From Acidobacteriota bacterium (lineage in GTDB: Bacteria; Acidobacteriota; UBA4820; DSQY01): DNA of 10,934 bases. The translations under genes and the position numbers were made by a program. The notes below the pieces were generated by a model. The model saw only the letters and a list, made by a program, of their open reading frames with translations. It was not told where the DNA came from and did not search any database. Shown one piece after another: positions 6,103 through 10,934 of the stretch. Each line of letters opens with the position of its first letter. Position 1 is the stretch's first letter. The stretch lies in NCBI GenBank assembly GCA_022759065.1, contig JAEMPZ010000025.1, positions 1 to 10,934 of the forward strand, written 5' to 3'.

Positions 6103-7466
6103 ATGCGCTCTTTTATAAATGCGGCGGCACGGGCAGCGACTCCCGCCGCGTTCTGGATGCAGTTGCCCAAAGAGACTCCGTAAAGCAGGTTTCCGGATAC
6201 GAACAGCCCCGGGTGCTTGTTTTCCAGTTTGGCGGCCGCATCCTTGAAAACGCCGTGGCCGATGGTGTACTGCGGTATGGCCCGGGGCCACTGCTCAACC
6301 CTCGATATTACAGGCTCTCCCTTTATGCCGAGCAAGCCGCTGAGAGCCTCGGCCGTTTTCTTGAGGATCGCCTCTTTCGGCTCCAGCGCCCTTTCCGGAT
6401 GGACCGCCCCACCCACGAAAGAGGTGAGCGCGACGAAGCCTTCGGGCGCCCTTCCAACAAATAACGACGATGGGAAAAGGCAGCCCAGAACGTGTCGTTG
6501 CTCAATTTCGGGACAAAGGAACCCGAAGCCTTCGAGCGAGTGGCCCACCTGCTCGCGCCTGTACCCAAGGCAGACCGTTGCCACCGCGGCGTAAGGAAGA
6601 GAGGCGATCTTCTCTTGAAAATCACCGCCGATTGGCTTCAATGCTTTGGAGGCGGCGTCGGAGGGCATCGCCAGAATGACGGTCTTCGCCTTGTAAGAGG
6701 CGGGCCCCCTCGGCCCGCTCGCTTCCACGAGGTAGCCCTTTTCGTCCACCCCTACGGAGACCGCAGCCGTGCCAGAAGAAAAGTCCGGCCCCAACAGCTC
6801 CGCCAGCTTGAGCGGCAGTTCCTCCAGCCCGTTTTCAAACGAGAAGAGTCCCCCCTGTGGAGCCGGGCCTTTTCTCTTGCGGATCGCGCCTTTTATCAGG
6901 CTCCCGTATTGCTCCTCAAGGGCGTAGATCTTTGGAACGGCGTGGCGAACCGACAGTTTCTCCGGGTCGCCAGCGTAGACCCCGGATACGAACGGCCCCA
7001 CCGCGTAGTCGAGAAATTCCCTTCCAAGCCGCCGTTTGACGAACGTTGCGATGGACTCCTCCGTTTCGGCGGGCGCTGGCTTGATGAACGGTTCCTGAAG
7101 AAGGCGCAGCTTGGCCTTCAGAGAAAAGAGCGGCGTGGCTGCAAAGCCAAGAGGGCCTCCTGGCAATTTGACGAGCCGCCCGTTCTTCACGATGTAACGG
7201 ACGGCTGCTTTGGGCGTGGCGGAAATACGGCGGCCCATGATGCCGGCCTCGCCACAGAGCGAGTCAATCTCGAAGGCGTTGTTCAAAACCGTGTTCGGCC
7301 CGAGCTCGAAGATGAAACCGTCCTTTTTCCACGTGGCTATGCTTCCGCCCGGCCTGCCGGAAGCTTCGAGGACGAGAACCTTAAAGCCGCGCCGTTTCAA
7401 TAGAAACCCGGCCGTCAGGCCGCTGATCCCGCCGCCAAGGACGACAACGTCCAATTGCCCGCTCAC
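6099..7466 (-). CDS. hemG: Protoporphyrinogen oxidase, HemY-type FAD enzyme
   Basis: It oxidises protoporphyrinogen IX to protoporphyrin IX, the penultimate haem step, probably at the inner face of the membrane. The 455-aa protein opens with an FAD dinucleotide fold, VVVLGGGISGLTAG (7-20), with the ribose-binding acid E34 in LEASGRPGGS (33-42). GPFVSGVYAGDPEKLSVRHA (157-176) is diagnostic of HemY-type oxidases, against other FAD amine oxidases. The C-terminal FAD segment is LFVSGNLLYGVSLGNCIQ (421-438). The start is GTG at 7464-7466, overlapping the hemH stop by 4 bp, with GGGGAA at 7475-7480 and 8 nt spacing. This family is often annotated hemG or hemY; it is not the short flavodoxin-like E. 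coli HemG. It is the last gene of the hem operon. Confidence 0.93.
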   Translation of the reverse strand: MSGQLDVVVLGGGISGLTAGFLLKRRGFKVLVLEASGRPGGSIATWKKDGFIFELGPNTVLNNAFEIDSLCGEAGIMGRRISATPKAAVRYIVKNGRLVKLPGGPLGFAATPLFSLKAKLRLLQEPFIKPAPAETEESIATFVKRRLGREFLDYAVGPFVSGVYAGDPEKLSVRHAVPKIYALEEQYGSLIKGAIRKRKGPAPQGGLFSFENGLEELPLKLAELLGPDFSSGTAAVSVGVDEKGYLVEASGPRGPASYKAKTVILAMPSDAASKALKPIGGDFQEKIASLPYAAVATVCLGYRREQVGHSLEGFGFLCPEIEQRHVLGCLFPSSLFVGRAPEGFVALTSFVGGAVHPERALEPKEAILKKTAEALSGLLGIKGEPVISRVEQWPRAIPQYTIGHGVFKDAAAKLENKHPGLFVSGNLLYGVSLGNCIQNAAGVAARAAAFIKERI

Positions 7467-8449
7467 TTTGACGCTTCCCCTACCGATGAGGCAAGGGCGG
7501 CGATGAGGCCCGGATGGGTTTGGAGCGTCGGCACCCTCGTGAAACCGAGGCCCAGGTTGACCGCTATGGCGCGGTAGAGAATGTCCAACTCGTAAAGCGT
7601 TTCGCTGTGTTCGGAGACGAACGAGAGCGGGACGACGATGACGTGGCGCACGTTGGCTTCTGGATAGGCCTTAAGCACCGATTCGACGGAGGGTTCAAGC
7701 CACCGCATCGGCCCCACCTTGCTCTGCCAACTTAGGCCGGCTTCTGCTCCGGCGATTATCCGCGGGTCCGCTGAGACGGAGAGGCTTTTGCCTAACCGCT
7801 CGCAGATTCCGCGCGCTGTCGCCTCCACTTGTCCCTGGTAAGGGTCGCGCTTGGCGACCGACCGAGGGAGGCCGTGCGCGGCGAAGAGAATCGCCGCCCC
7901 CTTGGGAGATCCTGCGAGCGCGTCGCGCGCCACTTCCGCCAGCGCTTCGAGGTATTCGGGACGCGCCCAGAAAGAACGGACCTCCATTTGAACACCGTTC
8001 CACCCCAGCTTCTTGAGCGCCCGCCTGCCCTCCTTGATGGAAGAACCGGTGGTCGAACCGCACTCCTGCGGGTAGAGTGGAAGGTGAATTACTTTATCAT
8101 GGCCTCGAAGCGCTATTTCGCGGCAGGCTTCGGCGATGAGGGGGCGGAAGTAGCGCATGCCAACGTAACAGCGAAAGCCCTCGCCCAACGCCTCTTGCAG
8201 CGCCTGGGCTTGCGCCCTCGTCTGCTCCAGAATCGGGCTGTATCCGCCCATCGCTTCGTAGGCGCGCCTGAGCAAAGGCGCGCGCTTTCGCGCGGCGAAC
8301 CGCGCCACGACGGGCCTGATGAAGCCTGGCATGGGAATCAGATCTTCATCCATGAAGATGTTATGAAGGTAGGGCTGGCAATCCGAAGGCCCCTCCGGCC
8401 CGCCGTAGTTGCTCAATAGCACGGCGGTTTTGTTGTTGGTGGCGGCCAT
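7463..8449 (-). CDS. hemH: Ferrochelatase
   Basis: It inserts Fe2+ into protoporphyrin IX to give protohaem. The 328-aa protein has the family landmarks: AVLLSNYGGPEGP near the N-terminus, GGYSPILEQTRAQ (68-80), HLPLYPQECGSTTGSS (122-137), AAHGLPRSVAKRDPY (190-204) with the expected catalytic His192, and SFVSEHSETLYELD (276-289) with the second catalytic acid expected at Glu283. I chose the ATG at 8447-8449 because AGGA at 8457-8460 is 7 nt from it but only 4 nt from the GTG at 8450-8452, which would add one residue. The two starts overlap the hemN stop by 1 or 4 bp, so hemH is translationally coupled to hemN. In a pathway with HemY-type oxidase the substrate is protoporphyrin IX, not coproporphyrin III. 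Confidence 0.95.
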   Translation of the reverse strand: MAATNNKTAVLLSNYGGPEGPSDCQPYLHNIFMDEDLIPMPGFIRPVVARFAARKRAPLLRRAYEAMGGYSPILEQTRAQAQALQEALGEGFRCYVGMRYFRPLIAEACREIALRGHDKVIHLPLYPQECGSTTGSSIKEGRRALKKLGWNGVQMEVRSFWARPEYLEALAEVARDALAGSPKGAAILFAAHGLPRSVAKRDPYQGQVEATARGICERLGKSLSVSADPRIIAGAEAGLSWQSKVGPMRWLEPSVESVLKAYPEANVRHVIVVPLSFVSEHSETLYELDILYRAIAVNLGLGFTRVPTLQTHPGLIAALASSVGEASK

Positions 8450-9843
8450 CACACGGTCCTTGAAAAACGCTTGCTTTCGCCGGGCTTTCGGAGGTAGGCA
8501 TCAAAGGGCATGGCGATGTTGCGCACCATCAGGCGCCCAAGCGGAGTGACTTCGATGCGGTCCGCATGAAGGGCCACGAGGCCGTCATCTTCCATCGGCT
8601 TGAGGTCGCTCAAGGCATCTGAAAACGTCTCGTCGAACGATACGCCGTAGGCGGACTCAATTTCATTCTTGTAAAGAACAAAATGGCACATCAGTTTGGT
8701 GATGATGTCTCTTCTCATCAGGTCGTCATCCGTCAAGAGGACGCCCCTGAAAGCCGCGAGCCCGTGAGCTTTCACCGCCTCCTGGTAGGCCCTAAGTTCT
8801 TTGTGGTTCTGGACGTAGCAGCGCCCGACCTGGCCGATGGAGGTGACGCCTATGCCGTAGAGATCGCAGCCGGCCTTGGTCGTGTAGCCCTGAAAATTGC
8901 GGTAGAGGGTGCGGTCTTTGAGCGCCCTGCAAAGCTCGTCCTCGGGGCGGGCGAAGTGGTCCATGCCGACGTAGACGTAACCGGCGGACGTGAACCTGTC
9001 CACGACCATTTCCAGGATATTGAGCTTCTCCATTGGAGAAGGCATCGCCTCCCTTGGAATAGCCCGCTGGTGGCCGATCATTTCGGGAAGGTAGGCGAAA
9101 TTGAAAACGGCTATCCGGTCCGGCCCCATGGCTATGATCTTTTCGACGGTCGAGGAAAATCGCTCGGCGGTCTGGTAGGGAAGGCCGTAGATCAAATCAA
9201 CGTTGATGGAATTGAAGCCGAGCTTTCGGCAGCGATCAAATACGCTTTCCGTCAACTCCCGCGGCTGGACCCTGTGGACCGCCTTCTGAACCATCGGGTC
9301 GTAATCCTGAATGCCCATCGAGATTCGGTTGAAGCCGCTTTCCGCGAAAACCCGCAGGTGATCCTCGCTAACGGCCCTGGGATCAATCTCGACTCCTATT
9401 TCAGCGTCGGGCGCGATTTCAAAGCGCTGCATTATGCCGTCCCAAAGCCGCTTGAGCGTGGGCGCCGGTATAAAAGTGGGAGTGCCTCCGCCCCAGTGCA
9501 CCTGCGCCACCTTGCGAGACGGCTTCATCAGCGCCTTGAGGGCGTCCATTTCGAGAAGGAGGTGGTCCACGTAAAGGTCGCCAAGGCTCTTGTCCTTGGT
9601 GAAAGTGACGTTGCATCCGCAGAAATAGCAGACGGACTGGCAGAAGGGAAGGTGGAAGTAGAGGGAGAGCGGCGGAGGTTCCGTGGCAGCGTTCGTCCGC
9701 TTGATCTCCTTTTCGTACTCCTTGATTCCAAAGCCTTCGTGAAAGTAAGGGGCGGTGGGATAGGACGTGTAGCGCGGCCCCGGCTTGTCGTACTTGAGGA
9801 TTTTTTCCTTGTCGAAAACTGGCGCGTCCCACCGCTCGCTCAT
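8449..9843 (-). CDS. hemN: Oxygen-independent coproporphyrinogen III dehydrogenase (radical SAM)
   Basis: It converts coproporphyrinogen III to protoporphyrinogen IX by two radical-SAM oxidative decarboxylations without O2. The 464 aa are close to E. coli HemN (457). The 4Fe-4S motif is CX3CX2CXC: C68, C72, C75, C77 in PFCQSVCYFCGC. Other matches are KYDKPGPRYTSYPTA (17-31), HWGGGTPTF (116-124), YVGMDHFARPEDE (291-303) and NFQGYTT (316-322). The residues equivalent to E. coli Y56, E145, F310 and Q311 are present (Y62, E152, F317, Q318). The FDAYLRK...FSRTV C-terminus also matches true HemN, which separates it from the haem chaperone HemW. The ATG abuts the hemE stop (TAAATG, 0 bp) and AGGA at 9851-9854 is 7 nt away. 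The 3' end overlaps the hemH start. Confidence 0.97.
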   Translation of the reverse strand: MSERWDAPVFDKEKILKYDKPGPRYTSYPTAPYFHEGFGIKEYEKEIKRTNAATEPPPLSLYFHLPFCQSVCYFCGCNVTFTKDKSLGDLYVDHLLLEMDALKALMKPSRKVAQVHWGGGTPTFIPAPTLKRLWDGIMQRFEIAPDAEIGVEIDPRAVSEDHLRVFAESGFNRISMGIQDYDPMVQKAVHRVQPRELTESVFDRCRKLGFNSINVDLIYGLPYQTAERFSSTVEKIIAMGPDRIAVFNFAYLPEMIGHQRAIPREAMPSPMEKLNILEMVVDRFTSAGYVYVGMDHFARPEDELCRALKDRTLYRNFQGYTTKAGCDLYGIGVTSIGQVGRCYVQNHKELRAYQEAVKAHGLAAFRGVLLTDDDLMRRDIITKLMCHFVLYKNEIESAYGVSFDETFSDALSDLKPMEDDGLVALHADRIEVTPLGRLMVRNIAMPFDAYLRKPGESKRFSRTV

Positions 9844-10884
9844 TTACAATTCCTTTTTTCCAAGCTCGTGGACCATCTCCACCAGCGCGATGACATTTTC
9901 TCTCGGCGTGTCTGGAAGCATGCCGTGGCCAAGGTTGAAAATGTGGCCGGCCTGCGGCGCAAGGGCGATGACCCGGCGGGCCTGTTCCCTGAGGACTTCC
10001 TTCGATGCATAAAGGGCGACCGGGTCGAGGTTCCCCTGAAGGGCGCAGGCGCCGTGGGTGCGCTCGCGCGCCTCGTCAAGGCCGACGCGCCAATCCACCG
10101 AGATCACATCGGCGCCCGAAAGCGCCATCTCCTCCAAAAACTGCGCCGACCCGTTCACATAGAGGATCATGGGGACGCCAAGCCCCTTGAGGGCCGAAAA
10201 GACCCGCGACGTGACGGGCAGGACGAATTCCCGATAATGATGGCGCGAAAGGACTCCGGCCCAGGTGTCGAAGAGCTGGATCGCCTGGGCGCCCGCCTCG
10301 ACCTGCGCCTTGAGATAGAGAATCACCGTATCGGCCATCAGGCCAAGCAACCGCTGGAAGCTCTCAGGTTCCCGGTACATCCAGCTCAAGATTTCGCCGA
10401 AGGTTCGCGACGTCCCGCCCTCCACGGCGTATGAAGCGAGGGTGAACGGCGCCCCAGCAAAGCCAACGAGGGGAACCCTGTCGTGAAGTTCGCGGCGGAT
10501 GATGCGAATCGCCTCCATGACGAATCCCGTCTGAGAAACCGGGTCAGGGACGTGCAGCTTATCGAGATCGGAACCATTTCGCACGGTTTCGAGCTTCGGT
10601 CCCTCGCCCTCGCCGAAGCTGATCGGGATGCCCATCGCCTCAAGCGGGATGAGGATGTCCGAAAAGAGGATCGCCGCGTCAACGCCCAATATATCAACGG
10701 GCTGCAACGTGACTTCGCACGCCAGCTCGGGCGTCTTGCAGAGAGCCAGAAAGCCGCCGGCTTTCTCGCGCACGGCGCGGTACTCGGTGAGGTACCGTCC
10801 GGCTTGCCGCATGAACCAGACCGGCGTCGTGTCAACCTTTTGCTGCCTGCAAGCCCTCAAAAACCTGTCGTTCGGCTGCGTCAA
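9844..10884 (-). CDS. hemE: Uroporphyrinogen decarboxylase
   Basis: It removes four carboxyls from uroporphyrinogen III to make coproporphyrinogen III, the substrate of the adjacent HemN. The 346-aa protein is full length. The signature PVWFMRQAGRYL is at 21-32, with the substrate-binding arginines R26 and R30. D76 in FSDIL is the key substrate-orienting Asp, Y152 lies in SYAVEGG, and H320 in FNLGHG. The start is TTG at 10882-10884. GGGAGGG at 10890-10896 is 5 nt from it, an in-frame TGA (10903-10905) lies 18 nt upstream, and no ATG or GTG intervenes. The next in-frame Met, residue 25, lies inside the signature. It is the first hem gene seen; its promoter, or a further upstream operon gene, is outside the window. 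Confidence 0.97.
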   Translation of the reverse strand: MTQPNDRFLRACRQQKVDTTPVWFMRQAGRYLTEYRAVREKAGGFLALCKTPELACEVTLQPVDILGVDAAILFSDILIPLEAMGIPISFGEGEGPKLETVRNGSDLDKLHVPDPVSQTGFVMEAIRIIRRELHDRVPLVGFAGAPFTLASYAVEGGTSRTFGEILSWMYREPESFQRLLGLMADTVILYLKAQVEAGAQAIQLFDTWAGVLSRHHYREFVLPVTSRVFSALKGLGVPMILYVNGSAQFLEEMALSGADVISVDWRVGLDEARERTHGACALQGNLDPVALYASKEVLREQARRVIALAPQAGHIFNLGHGMLPDTPRENVIALVEMVHELGKKEL

Positions 10885-10934
10885 GTTAGCCCTCCCGCCG
10901 CTTCAGAGTACCACCAACCGCGCCAGGGTTCCAC
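10885..10934 (-). other. hemE upstream edge
   Basis: This stretch contains the hemE Shine-Dalgarno (10890-10896). All three minus-strand frames are open from the edge and stop just before or at hemE: TGA at 10903-10905, TAA at 10886-10888, and a TGA that would overlap the TTG start as TTGA. A preceding operon gene is therefore possible, but 50 bases cannot identify it, and no promoter is visible. Confidence 0.35.

Noticed and set aside
6492..7403. A 303-codon plus-strand open frame opposite hemG
   Set aside because: It lies entirely within and antisense to hemG, whose FAD motifs are intact. It is low-complexity and Arg-rich, as expected of a shadow frame.
8683..10434. A 583-codon open frame on the plus strand across the hemN-hemE junction
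   Set aside because: It is antisense to two unambiguous genes that fill the region. Its translation matches no family I recognise, and long antisense frames are common opposite GC-rich codon usage. It has no visible promoter or ribosome-binding site.
1..10934. CRISPR array, insertion sequence, prophage, toxin-antitoxin or defence system
   Set aside because: No evenly spaced repeats, transposase, integrase or nuclease-like frame is present. The coding space is almost fully taken by nine housekeeping genes with uniform composition.
1..10934. tRNA or rRNA gene
   Set aside because: No GTTCGANTC-type T-loop with matching acceptor stems and no rRNA-like segment was seen in the gaps, which, apart from the left flank before hsp20, are all shorter than 65 bases.

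Overview
The window is an ordinary housekeeping stretch of a moderately GC-rich bacterial chromosome. Eight of its nine genes lie head to tail on the minus strand (758-10884). The ninth, a small heat-shock gene, is on the plus strand and converges on them. Strong Shine-Dalgarno sites, sigma-70-type promoters, a PilT retraction ATPase and a classical protoporphyrin-branch haem operon point to a Gram-negative bacterium. The pilT-recX-alaS order recalls deltaproteobacteria such as Geobacter. That is memory of synteny, not a search, and the lineage stays open.

Layout, in the direction of minus-strand transcription (right to left). (1) hemE-hemN-hemH-hemG (10884 to 6099) is a tight operon. Junctions have 0 bp spacing or short overlaps, and hemE and hemG use TTG and GTG starts. 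Together the four enzymes convert uroporphyrinogen III to protohaem. (2) A 48-bp gap carries a near-consensus promoter (TTGACC, 17 bp, TATAAT) with a 14-bp palindrome in its spacer, and it drives ilvE, the branched-chain aminotransferase. (3) A 57-bp gap holding five heptad repeats leads to pilT, which overlaps recX by 1 bp. alaS follows recX after 15 bp and ends at 758.

On the plus strand, hsp20 (254-694) has its own sigma-70 promoter, a hairpin near the predicted mRNA 5' end and a very strong ribosome-binding site. A 13-bp hairpin (714-750) separates the convergent hsp20 and alaS genes and probably terminates one or both transcripts. The left ~170 bases hold no gene that can be supported.

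No novel multi-gene system was found. The points worth a second look are regulatory: the ilvE promoter with its palindrome, the hsp20 leader hairpin, the heptad array, and the start codons and overlaps of the hem operon. One biochemical point is the pairing of an oxygen-independent coproporphyrinogen oxidase with a HemY-type protoporphyrinogen oxidase.
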